A DNA stretch of 64,000 bases from an uncultured Collinsella sp. Its GTDB lineage: Bacteria; Actinomycetota; Coriobacteriia; Coriobacteriales; Coriobacteriaceae. How positions within the stretch are numbered: the stretch's first letter is position 1; the number at the start of each line of letters is the position of its first letter. The translations under genes were made by a program, and so were the position numbers. The notes beneath the pieces were generated by a model. The model was not told where the DNA came from. It worked only from the letters and a program-made list of their open reading frames with translations, and ran no database searches. Below, one piece after another: positions 53,797 through 62,763 of this stretch. The stretch is taken from assembly GCA_902494565.1 (NCBI GenBank), contig CABUTN010000005.1, positions 1-64,000 on the forward strand, given 5' to 3'.

Positions 53797-53863
53797 AGTT
53801 GCGGTGGAATAGTTCCTGTTTTGCCCTTAAGCTGGCCATTCTAGGAACTATTCCACCGCAACT
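53797..53863. terminator. 21-bp perfect inverted repeat between convergent genes
   Basis: Arms at 53797-53817 and 53843-53863 are perfect reverse complements (starting AGTTGCGGTGGAATAG), with a 25-nt loop. The position between two converging genes suggests a bidirectional terminator, though the arms are unusually long and lack a T-run. Confidence 0.55.
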
Positions 53864-53872
53864 AATAAATGG

Positions 53873-54628
53873 TTAGTTCATGCTGCTTTGGTGGCCGGTT
53901 CGACCGGTACCGTTGCGCGTCACGGTTTCATGGAGCAAAAAGAACCCGGGAACCTGTTTGGTCTCGGTGTATTCCATAAGGATACCGTCGGCGTTGTAGG
54001 TCTGTCCGCGTATAACGGCGAGTGCGTTAAAGTCGTCGAGATCGAGCACGCGCGTATCCTCGGGCGTGGGATGCTCGATCGTTACATCGCGTTTGCCCGT
54101 GGCAATCTTAATGCCAAGGTCTTCTTCGAGGTAACGATAGATCGAGTCGTTGACAATCTCGGGTGTCAGCCCCGGTACCTGTGAGCTTAGGTAATAGGAG
54201 TCGTCGGAGCACACGGCTTGTCCGTCTGCATAACGGATGCGTTTGGCGCGTGTGAGCTCACAGCCTTCGGGAAACCCGGTAATCTTGGAGAGCGCCTTGC
54301 TGCAGATGAGGAGCTCAAAGACGGTGGTAACCGTTTTGAGCTCAAAGCCTCGGCTGGCTGCGATTTCCTTAAAGGTCTCGAGTCCGCCGCCACCACGACT
54401 CTTCTCGTCGCTGATGTTGCGAATGACGCGCATGCCTTTGCCTTGCTGGGGGAGCACGTAACCATCTGCCGCAAGCATCGAGATGGCGCGACGGACCGTC
54501 ATGCGCGAACAGTCAAACAGCTGCGTGAGCTCAGTTTCTGAAGGCAGATAACTCTGATAGGCGTATGTGCCGTCGTCAATCGACTGCTTCACGTTGTCAT
54601 AAATAGTTTGGAAGATGGCTCGCGCCAT
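53873..54628 (-). CDS. GntR-family regulator with UTRA domain
   Basis: Sugar-responsive repressor (251 aa). The N-terminal winged helix (LPSETELTQLFDCSRMTVRRA, about residues 28-48) binds DNA, and the C-terminal UTRA domain senses a sugar phosphate. It resembles TreR/NagR-type regulators. AGGAG lies 6 nt before the ATG. As the only regulator beside the alpha-glucoside PTS and GH4 genes, it is likely to control them and the neighbouring dehydrogenase. Confidence 0.88.
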   Translation of the reverse strand: MARAIFQTIYDNVKQSIDDGTYAYQSYLPSETELTQLFDCSRMTVRRAISMLAADGYVLPQQGKGMRVIRNISDEKSRGGGGLETFKEIAASRGFELKTVTTVFELLICSKALSKITGFPEGCELTRAKRIRYADGQAVCSDDSYYLSSQVPGLTPEIVNDSIYRYLEEDLGIKIATGKRDVTIEHPTPEDTRVLDLDDFNALAVIRGQTYNADGILMEYTETKQVPGFFLLHETVTRNGTGRTGHQSSMN

Positions 54629-54693
54629 GACGGTCTCCTAGAGCTGAGTGCGCGAGCGGTGGATGAGGGCCGCCCGCGCAGGTGTCAAGCGAT

Positions 54694-55719
54694 TTACTTG
54701 CTGGGGTCGATTATATATTTGCCCATGGCACGCAGCGCCGGGTCTGACAGGATGGCGCCGAGTTCGTCGAGGGAGGCTACCTTTGCGACCATCGAGGATA
54801 CGTCGAGCCTGCCAGAGTCGATGAGCTCGAGCGCGCGACGCTGTGTGTAAGGGTTGATGTAGGACGAGGTGAGCACGAGCTCCTTCTGGAAGACCTCGAA
54901 GGGCTTGACGGTGATTGTCTCATCGGGCTTGGTGAGGCCGAACATCATGACCGTAGCCTTGTGGCCGGCGATCTGGATGGCCTGCTCGATGGTGACGGGC
55001 TTGCCGACGCATTCGATAACGACATCGACGTTGCCGACGCCCTCCTGCTTCAGGCGGGCCGGGACGTCCTCGTGGATGGAATCAATTGCCAGGTCGGCGC
55101 CGAGTTTGAGCGCAACCTCGCGCTTGCCTTCGACAGGCTCGAGCAAGACAACCTTGGTGGCGCCGGCGTTTTTAGCAAGCTGCATCATGAGCAGGCCGAT
55201 CATGCCGCCGCCGATAACGACAACTGTGCTGCCGGGCTTGATGTTGCACATATCGATGCCGTGCAGACAGCACGCCACGGGCTCGGTCATGGCACCCTGC
55301 TCGAAGCTGGTGTGCTCGCCCAACTTGTAGACTTGCTGCATATCGACGGAGCAGTACTCGGCAAAGCCGCCGTTAACGGTGGTGCCGTAACCGGTCATAT
55401 GCTCGCAGTAGTGGTTGATTCCGTCGCGGCAGGGTTCGCAGCAGCCGCAGGGATGGTTTGGGTCGATGCACACGCGATCGCCCGGTTTAAAGCCAGCGAC
55501 GTCGCTGCCCACGGCCTCGACAACGCCCGCAAACTCATGACCAAGGATCGTGGGCGGGGTAACGTCGGCTGCACCCTTGTCGCCTTCATAGATATGAACG
55601 TCGGTACCGCAGACGCCGCAAGCTTTGACGTTGATCAGAACGTCGCGCCTGCCCACGGTCGGCTTTGCCGATTCCTCGACTCTGAGGTCGTGCTTTCCAT
55701 AGAAGACCGCGCTTTTCAT
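54694..55719 (-). CDS. zinc-dependent alcohol/polyol dehydrogenase (MDR family)
   Basis: NAD-dependent medium-chain dehydrogenase (341 aa). Catalytic zinc ligands are in ACGVCGTDVH and LGHEFAG. The structural zinc uses the four cysteines of CGCCEPCRDGINHYC. The Rossmann motif is VVIGGGMIGLLMMQ. It is close to sorbitol/threonine-type dehydrogenases; the substrate is unclear. It precedes the GntR gene on the same strand (65 bp apart) and diverges from the PTS gene, so it probably belongs to the same sugar regulon. Confidence 0.9.
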   Translation of the reverse strand: MKSAVFYGKHDLRVEESAKPTVGRRDVLINVKACGVCGTDVHIYEGDKGAADVTPPTILGHEFAGVVEAVGSDVAGFKPGDRVCIDPNHPCGCCEPCRDGINHYCEHMTGYGTTVNGGFAEYCSVDMQQVYKLGEHTSFEQGAMTEPVACCLHGIDMCNIKPGSTVVVIGGGMIGLLMMQLAKNAGATKVVLLEPVEGKREVALKLGADLAIDSIHEDVPARLKQEGVGNVDVVIECVGKPVTIEQAIQIAGHKATVMMFGLTKPDETITVKPFEVFQKELVLTSSYINPYTQRRALELIDSGRLDVSSMVAKVASLDELGAILSDPALRAMGKYIIDPSK

Positions 55720-55777
55720 GGTGACTCCTTAACGTGGCGGTGAATGTTGTAATGAAGTATAGGCATGTATATAGATA

Positions 55778-55930
55778 TAGACAAGCACATCTAGACAAGT
55801 AGAAAAGAAATTTAAAATGTATCCATCAGCTATGTCAGATTTAGCAGGCGAAATACTGGACATATACCGTTTACGGCCAATAATCAACCGTTTACCGACC
55901 GTAGTATTAATGCTAACTTGTATAGATAAG
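55778..55930. promoter_or_regulatory. candidate GntR operators in the divergent promoter
   Basis: TAGACAAG occurs at 55778-55785 and 55792-55799 (14-bp period), near the dehydrogenase side. CTTGTATAGATAAG (55917-55930), partly palindromic and like TreR-type operators, lies near the PTS side. Confidence 0.45.
55866..55895 (+). promoter_or_regulatory. LytTR-type twin direct repeat, site 2
   Basis: ACCGTTTAC at 55866-55874 repeats exactly at 55887-55895 after a 12-bp spacer, the same period as site 1. It is 180 bp upstream of the PTS gene start and just upstream of a TTGTAT (55918) that could be a -35 box. Confidence 0.55.
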
Positions 55931-56074
55931 TGATGTGATAAAACGTAAGTGCAAGAAGTCAGGGAAGCGGGCCCACCCGTCCTATTGCACGAGGTACACG
56001 CAAACGGCGCGTCTGCGGTCTCGAGTGAAGCCAAAACCGCAGCGCTCCGAATGAAGAGAGGGGGATTCCCCGTC

Positions 56075-57667
56075 ATGATGCAACAGATACAACGTTTCGG
56101 CGGTGCAATGTACACGCCTGCAATTCTTTTCGCATTTTCCGGAATCGTCGTCGGCCTGGGTACGTTGTTTACCACCGAGGCGATCTTTGGCGAGATGGCC
56201 ACTGCGGGCCATCTTTGGTTTGATTGCTGGAATGTGCTGCTCCAGGGTGGTTGGACGCTCTTTAACCAGATGCCGTTACTGTTTTGCGTAGCGTTGCCAA
56301 TCTCGCTCGCGAACAAGCAGAACGCTCGTTGCTGCATGGAGGCTTTGGCCATCTACCTTACCTTCAACTACTTTGTAAGCACAATCTTGGGGCAGTGGGG
56401 CCCTGTCTTTGGGGTCGACTACTCTGTCGAGGCGGGCAGCGGTACTGGTCTTGCCACTATCGCAAGCATCAAAACGCTTGATATGGGCATCATGGGCGCG
56501 CTTATCATTTCAGGTATCGCCACGATGCTTCACAACAAGTACTTCGACACCGAACTTCCTGAGTGGCTGGGCGTGTTCTCGGGCTCCGTGTTCATCTATA
56601 TGATCGGTTTCTTCGTTATGGTTCCGGTCGCTCTTATCGCCTGCCTGGTGTGGCCGCATGTTCAGGCTGCTATCGCCGCCTTCCAGGGATTCATCCTTTC
56701 CGCCGGTACGTTTGGCGTGGGCGTCTTTGCTTTCTTCGAGCGCCTGCTGATCCCTACGGGCCTGCACCACTTTATCTATACGCCGTTCTATTACGACAAC
56801 GCGGCGGTCAACGGCGGCATCTTTGCCGCTTGGGCCAACATCCTGCCCCAACTGGCTGCCGATCCGAGCGTTGCTCTTAAGGATGCCGCACCCTGGGCTG
56901 CCTATACCTGCCCCGGATGGACTAAAGTCTTCGGCTCGCTCGGCGTCGCCATTGCGTTTTATATGACTGCCAAACCCGAGCGCAAACAGCGCGTCAAGAC
57001 TCTGCTGATCCCGGTCACCCTTACCGCCATGCTTTGCGGTATCACCGAGCCGCTTGACTTCACCTTCCTGTTCGTCGCGCCCGGCCTGTTCGTCGTCCAC
57101 TGCGTGCTCGGAGCGCTCGGCTGCATGGCTCAAAACCTCCTTGGCGTCGTGGGCATCTTCGACGGCGGCATTATCTCGATGCTCTCGTGGGACTGGCTGC
57201 CCCTTTGGGCCGCACACGGTCTGCAGTACGCCATCTCCATCCTTGTCGGTCTGTGCTTTACCGCTCTTTGGGTCGTGGTCTTCCGTTTCCTGATCGTCAA
57301 GTTCGACTTTAAGACCCCCGGTCGCGAGGATGACGATGTTGAGGTCGAGCTCAAGTCCAAGGCCGACTACAAGCAAAAGCAGGGCGGTGCTGCTGCTAGC
57401 AAATCGGTCGCCCAGAGTAAGGATGACGAGCGCTTGGTGCTTGCCGAGAACATCCTCGATCTACTCGGTGGCACGGATAACGTCATCGATGTAACGAACT
57501 GCGCTACCCGTCTGCGCGTTAACGTCAAGGACAAGAGTGTCGTTGCACCCGAGGCTTCCTTCAAGGCGATCGGTACGCATGGCTTGGTGGTCCAAGGCCA
57601 GTCAATCCAGGTCATCATCGGCCTTGACGTCCCGCAGGTTCGCGAGAAGTTCGAGAGTCTTCTGTAA
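56075..57667 (+). CDS. alpha-glucoside-type PTS transporter, EIICB
   Basis: Membrane transporter (530 aa) that imports and phosphorylates maltose-like alpha-glucosides. The start MMQQIQRFGGAMYTP matches AglA-type proteins. AGAGAGGGGG lies about 10 nt before the ATG at 56075; an in-frame ATG at 56051 is the alternative. The IIC domain has about ten helices (to residue 420), with GITEPLDFTFLFVAP as the substrate-binding loop. The C-terminal IIB domain carries the phospho-cysteine in DVTNCATRLRV. There is no IIA domain, so it must borrow one, possibly the EIIA at 28948. A GH4 hydrolase follows. Confidence 0.92.
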   Translation: MMQQIQRFGGAMYTPAILFAFSGIVVGLGTLFTTEAIFGEMATAGHLWFDCWNVLLQGGWTLFNQMPLLFCVALPISLANKQNARCCMEALAIYLTFNYFVSTILGQWGPVFGVDYSVEAGSGTGLATIASIKTLDMGIMGALIISGIATMLHNKYFDTELPEWLGVFSGSVFIYMIGFFVMVPVALIACLVWPHVQAAIAAFQGFILSAGTFGVGVFAFFERLLIPTGLHHFIYTPFYYDNAAVNGGIFAAWANILPQLAADPSVALKDAAPWAAYTCPGWTKVFGSLGVAIAFYMTAKPERKQRVKTLLIPVTLTAMLCGITEPLDFTFLFVAPGLFVVHCVLGALGCMAQNLLGVVGIFDGGIISMLSWDWLPLWAAHGLQYAISILVGLCFTALWVVVFRFLIVKFDFKTPGREDDDVEVELKSKADYKQKQGGAAASKSVAQSKDDERLVLAENILDLLGGTDNVIDVTNCATRLRVNVKDKSVVAPEASFKAIGTHGLVVQGQSIQVIIGLDVPQVREKFESLL

Positions 57668-57685
57668 ACCATCGTCCATCGAAAC

Positions 57686-57725
57686 AATCGGCCTTGCAGA
57701 GCCGGTACGCACCGCAAGGCCGATT
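57686..57725 (+). other. intercistronic hairpin before the GH4 gene
   Basis: 12-bp perfect stem AATCGGCCTTGC / GCAAGGCCGATT with a 16-nt loop, no T-run. Probably stabilises the upstream message or partially attenuates. Confidence 0.5.
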
Positions 57726-57795
57726 CTAGAGATAAAAAACTCCACTTCTAGGTAACAATTCCAAACCGTGCAGGCCGCGTACGGGGATGGATTGA

Positions 57796-59166
<1,371 letters not shown>

Positions 59167-59206
59167 GGACTACTGTCTCGAACCCTCACGCATCTCTGCT
59201 TCATTT

Positions 59207-59256
59207 GCGCCGCCGCGGTGTCCGGATTAGCCCGGATGCTGCGGCGGCGCTATACT
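59207..59256 (+). promoter_or_regulatory. hairpin and -10 element before ychF
   Basis: A 10-bp stem (GCGCCGCCGC at 59207 and GCGGCGGCGC at 59241) is directly followed by TATACT (59251-59256), a likely -10 box for ychF. The hairpin may end the GH4 transcript. Confidence 0.5.
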
Positions 59257-59293
59257 TATGCAGTTTGAAATACCTGTACCTAAAGGAGCTGCT

Positions 59294-60370
59294 GTGTCCC
59301 TTTCCATCGGTATCGTGGGCCTGCCCAATGTGGGCAAGTCGACGCTGTTCACCGCGCTTACCAAAAAGACCGGCCTTGCCGCCAACTACCCGTTTGCTAC
59401 GATCGACCCCAACGTAGGCATCGTCGACGTGCCCGATAGCCGTCTGCAAAAGCTCGCCGACATCGTTAACCCGGGTCGCATTGTGCCGGCTACGGTCGAG
59501 TTCGTCGACATCGCAGGTCTGGTGAAGGGCGCTAACGAGGGCGAGGGTCTGGGCAACCAGTTCCTGGCCAACATTCGCGAGACCGACGCCATCTGCGAGG
59601 TCGTGCGCTACTTTAAGGACCCCAACGTTATGCGCGAGGTGGGCCGCACCGGCGAGTTTGTCGATCCCGCCGGTGACGCCGACACCATCATGACCGAGCT
59701 TATCTTGGCCGACATGGGCACGCTCGAGAAGCAGCTGCCTAAGCTCGAGAAGGAGGCCAAGCGCGACAAGGAGCTCATGCCCAAGTTTGAGGTCGCCAAG
59801 CGCCTGCTTGCCTGGCTCAACGAGGGCAAGCGCGCCGCATCCATGGAGATGACCGACGAGGAGCGTGCCGCTGCCAAGGGCCTGTTCCTGCTCACCATGA
59901 AGCCCATCCTGTATGTGGCCAACGTGGACGAGGATATGCTCAACGAGGACCTGGCGCCCATCGATGGCGTCAAGCCGTTGCCCATCTGCGCCAAGATCGA
60001 GGCCGAGCTTTCCGAGCTCGATCCCGAGGACGCCGCCGACTACCTGGAGAGCCTGGGCCTGGAGCAGCCCGGCCTGGACGTGCTCGCTCAGGCTGCCTAC
60101 AAGCTGCTTGGCCTGCAGTCGTTCTTTACGGCCGGCGAGATGGAGGTCAAGGCCTGGACGGTGCGTCAGGGCGCGACCGCCCCGCAGGCCGCCGGCGTCA
60201 TCCACACCGATTTTGAGCGCGGCTTTATTAAGGCCGAGGTCATTGGCTATGACGACTACATCGAGCTCGGCGGCGAGCAGGGCGCCAAGGCCGCCGGCAA
60301 GCTGCGCATTGAGGGCAAGGACTATGTCATGGCCGATGGCGACGTCGTGCACTTCCGCTTTAACGTGTAA
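59294..60370 (+). CDS. ychF: YchF-family ribosome-associated ATPase
   Basis: Obg-related P-loop protein (358 aa) that binds ribosomes and prefers ATP. Walker A is GLPNVGKST near the start, followed by [10 protein letters not shown] and a C-terminal TGS-like domain ending [10 protein letters not shown]. The usual NKxD is replaced by NVDED, as expected for ATP specificity. The GTG at 59294 is chosen because AAAGGAG precedes it and it gives the conserved [11 protein letters not shown] start. Confidence 0.95.
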   Translation: MSLSIGIVGLPNVGKSTLFTALTKKTGLAANYPFATIDPNVGIVDVPDSRLQKLADIVNPGRIVPATVEFVDIAGLVKGANEGEGLGNQFLANIRETDAICEVVRYFKDPNVMREVGRTGEFVDPAGDADTIMTELILADMGTLEKQLPKLEKEAKRDKELMPKFEVAKRLLAWLNEGKRAASMEMTDEERAAAKGLFLLTMKPILYVANVDEDMLNEDLAPIDGVKPLPICAKIEAELSELDPEDAADYLESLGLEQPGLDVLAQAAYKLLGLQSFFTAGEMEVKAWTVRQGATAPQAAGVIHTDFERGFIKAEVIGYDDYIELGGEQGAKAAGKLRIEGKDYVMADGDVVHFRFNV

Positions 60371-60381
60371 GGGCGACGCAT

Positions 60382-60765
60382 ATGTTTAAATACGGCAAAA
60401 AAGCCGGCTACATGGGCGTCGCGCTGCTGGTGCTCGCGGTGCTTCCGCTGGTGGTCGCAGCGTGTGTTATCCCCAACATTGGTCCTGAGGTGGCAACGAA
60501 GTTTAACGCAGCCGGCGAGGTGACGCGCTGGGGCAAGAGCTACGAGCTGCTGGCACTGCCGGTGCTCAACCTGCTGCTGAGCGTGGCGACGTACTTTACG
60601 GCGGGACGCCAAGCTAAAAACAATGATGACTCCGCCGCCATGGCGCGCATCGTGTGCGAGCGCTACCTGCGCAACGGTTGCATCACGGGTGTGTTCCTCA
60701 ATGTGATCAACGTTTACTTTATGTATTCGGCGATTACCGGAACGGGCTTTGGCCTAGGCTTTTAG
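60382..60765 (+). CDS. DUF1648-like small membrane protein
   Basis: A 127-residue membrane protein with three likely helices (about 12-32, 55-72 and 98-118). The segment PNIGPEVATKFNAAGEVTRWG fits the DUF1648 pattern. It starts 11 bp after ychF and is probably cotranscribed. Function unknown. Confidence 0.75.
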   Translation: MFKYGKKAGYMGVALLVLAVLPLVVAACVIPNIGPEVATKFNAAGEVTRWGKSYELLALPVLNLLLSVATYFTAGRQAKNNDDSAAMARIVCERYLRNGCITGVFLNVINVYFMYSAITGTGFGLGF

Positions 60766-60774
60766 CTTGCGCCT

Positions 60775-61164
60775 TTAGGCAACGAGCCTGCACATATATT
60801 CAATGGCTGCTGCGAGGCCGCCGCTCGATCGTGGTTTAAAGACCATGACGGCGGCGGCCTCGTTTTCGTATCCGGCGCCGCGAAGGGCGAGCGCGATACC
60901 GGCTTCCAGGAGAAGGGGCAGACCGCGTTGGCTGGTTGCGATTGCGGCAGCCTGATTGAGCGAGCAGCTGTGCGCTTGGCATTGGATGGCAAGTTCACCT
61001 TGCGCCGGGCAAGGGACCAGAACGGCGGCGACGCGACTTGATAGCAATGCAAATGCTGTGCGCTCATCGGGCGAAAGGCATTCAGCTTCAACGACGACGA
61101 GCTTGGGCGGTGCACTGTTTGTGCGAAGCGTGGCTCGGTACATGCGGACCGAAGAACCCGACAT
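60775..61164 (-). CDS. hypothetical protein (129 aa)
   Basis: No family recognised. Soluble and Ala-rich; it starts MSGSSVRMYRATL. I chose the ATG at 61164 because AGGAG lies 6 nt upstream. It is divergent from a small XRE regulator and shares a perfectly palindromic site with it (61187-61212), suggesting control by that regulator. Confidence 0.6.
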   Translation of the reverse strand: MSGSSVRMYRATLRTNSAPPKLVVVEAECLSPDERTAFALLSSRVAAVLVPCPAQGELAIQCQAHSCSLNQAAAIATSQRGLPLLLEAGIALALRGAGYENEAAAVMVFKPRSSGGLAAAIEYMCRLVA

Positions 61165-61186
61165 AGAAAACTCCTGTGTATTCGGC

Positions 61187-61212
61187 AAAACGTAAATTAT
61201 AGTTTACGTTTT
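61187..61212. promoter_or_regulatory. palindromic operator between divergent genes
   Basis: AAAACGTAAA, 6 bp, TTTACGTTTT: perfect 10-bp half sites between the unknown gene (minus) and the XRE regulator (plus). Likely the binding site of that regulator. Confidence 0.6.
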
Positions 61213-61240
61213 TGTTCAGCTCCATTTCAAACTCGGCTGC

Positions 61241-61459
61241 ATGGACGAATGTGCGAAACAGATTCTTGGCAGGCGGGTCGAAGAGACGCGCAGAGACCTT
61301 GGCATCTCCAAGGTTGATTTTTGTGTGGCGACAGGAATCAGCCGACCCTACCTCGACCGAATCGAAGATGGGACGGCAAATTTCACGCTCAAGGTTCTAT
61401 TTAAGATCGCGCCCGCACTCGGCATGACGGTATCAGAGCTTCTCGAGGGCATCGAATAG
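61241..61459 (+). CDS. small XRE-family DNA-binding protein
   Basis: A 72-residue helix-turn-helix protein (ILGRRVEETRRDLGISKVDF, then ISRPYLDRIEDG as recognition helix region), nothing more than the Cro/C1 domain. The palindrome 29 bp upstream is its probable operator. No clear ribosome site is seen. It could pair with the divergent unknown gene as a small regulatory module. Confidence 0.82.
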   Translation: MDECAKQILGRRVEETRRDLGISKVDFCVATGISRPYLDRIEDGTANFTLKVLFKIAPALGMTVSELLEGIE

Positions 61460-61481
61460 GGGATACCCGTCGACAACTGAA

Positions 61482-62495
61482 TTACGCCATCGGGATGCGG
61501 TCGTGGTTGACTTGGCTGTAGAACAGGCGCTGGATCTCGGCGGCATCGCGTGACTGGCCGAGTGCCCACATGGTTTTGGCCACGAGCGTCTCGGTTGTCA
61601 TATCGTCGCCGCGCAGAATGCCCGGATGATCGGCGTAAGCACGGCCGACCTCATAAACGCCCAGATCGAGGCCCTCTTCGGGGACCTGCGTGGTCATAAC
61701 GACGGTGCGGCCCGAATCGACCCAGCGGAAAATCGCCTCCTGGAACGACTCGCCCGACTCGCCAAACTCGGGGATACCGCCAATGCCAAAGGTCTCCAGA
61801 ATCACGGCGTCGTAGCTATCGGCAAGGGCGTCGAGGATGCCCGGGTTTACGCCGGGCGTGAGCTTGAGTACAAATATGCGCGGGTCGATGCTGTCGTAGA
61901 AACGAACCGGGTTCTCGTTCTGGTGAGTGCCGTGGAGTCCGTTGCGAACGATGCGGTCGTTGCGGATGTAGGCAATGGGCGGATAGTTGACGCTAATGAA
62001 CGCGTTAAAGCTCATGGTGCGCTGCTTGCGGGCGCGCGTGCCGGCAATGGCGACGCCGCCAAACACGATCGACACATCGTGCGAATGCTCGTCGAGCGCA
62101 TAGAGTAGGCTCTGGTACAGATTGAGCTTGGCATCGGTAAAGGGGTTGCCCATGGGCTTTTGCGAGCCGGTGAGCACGATGGGCTTGGGGCTGTCCTGAA
62201 TCAGATAGGAAAGCGCTGCCGCGGTGTAGCTCATGGTGTCTGTGCCGTGCAGAATCACGAAGCCGTCGTGGTCGGCATAACCCTCGACGATGACGTCGCG
62301 GATACGCATCCAGTCACTGGGGCGCATATTGGTGCTGTCGATGTTCATGGGCTGCACGACGTCGAGCTCGCAGAGGCCCGAGATCTCGGGGACGCTCTGG
62401 GCGAGCTCCTCACCGGTCAGGGCGGGGGAGAGGCCGTTGCCGTCCTCGGTCGATGCGATGGTGCCGCCCGTGGCGATGAGAAGGATGCGCTTCAT
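61482..62495 (-). CDS. ansA: L-asparaginase, type I (cytosolic)
   Basis: Hydrolyses asparagine to aspartate and ammonia (337 aa). The two catalytic threonines lie in ATGGTIAS and HGTDTMSYT, with TGSQKPMG following. No signal peptide at the ATG of 62495, so type I. AGGAACACC provides the ribosome site. Converges with the XRE gene and diverges from guaA. Confidence 0.92.
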   Translation of the reverse strand: MKRILLIATGGTIASTEDGNGLSPALTGEELAQSVPEISGLCELDVVQPMNIDSTNMRPSDWMRIRDVIVEGYADHDGFVILHGTDTMSYTAAALSYLIQDSPKPIVLTGSQKPMGNPFTDAKLNLYQSLLYALDEHSHDVSIVFGGVAIAGTRARKQRTMSFNAFISVNYPPIAYIRNDRIVRNGLHGTHQNENPVRFYDSIDPRIFVLKLTPGVNPGILDALADSYDAVILETFGIGGIPEFGESGESFQEAIFRWVDSGRTVVMTTQVPEEGLDLGVYEVGRAYADHPGILRGDDMTTETLVAKTMWALGQSRDAAEIQRLFYSQVNHDRIPMA

Positions 62496-62763
62496 GCTGG
62501 TGTTCCTATCGTATTTGCCGCCACAGAGGCGGAGTCGTTCGGCAGTATTGTGGCACAGGGCGTCCAATGTTCAAACGTATTACATCATCTGTAACGTTTG
62601 GCAACGCTCCAATTGCTGTCAAATAGGGGCCCAGGTCGTGCGTTTGCCGTGCTCTGATGGCTATGACGGGCGCAGAACCGCTGGTTACGTGTACACTATG
62701 AAAGTTATTTTCGTTTATTCGCGCGGGTGGGCACCGGCTCCCCGCCAACAAGAGGGGGAAACC
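62496..62763. other. divergent promoter region ansA/guaA
   Basis: About 270 bp. An imperfect inverted repeat with ends CAAACGT and ACGTTTG lies near 62572-62600. GTGTACACTATG (62690-62701) could include the guaA -10. No riboswitch recognised. Confidence 0.35.
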
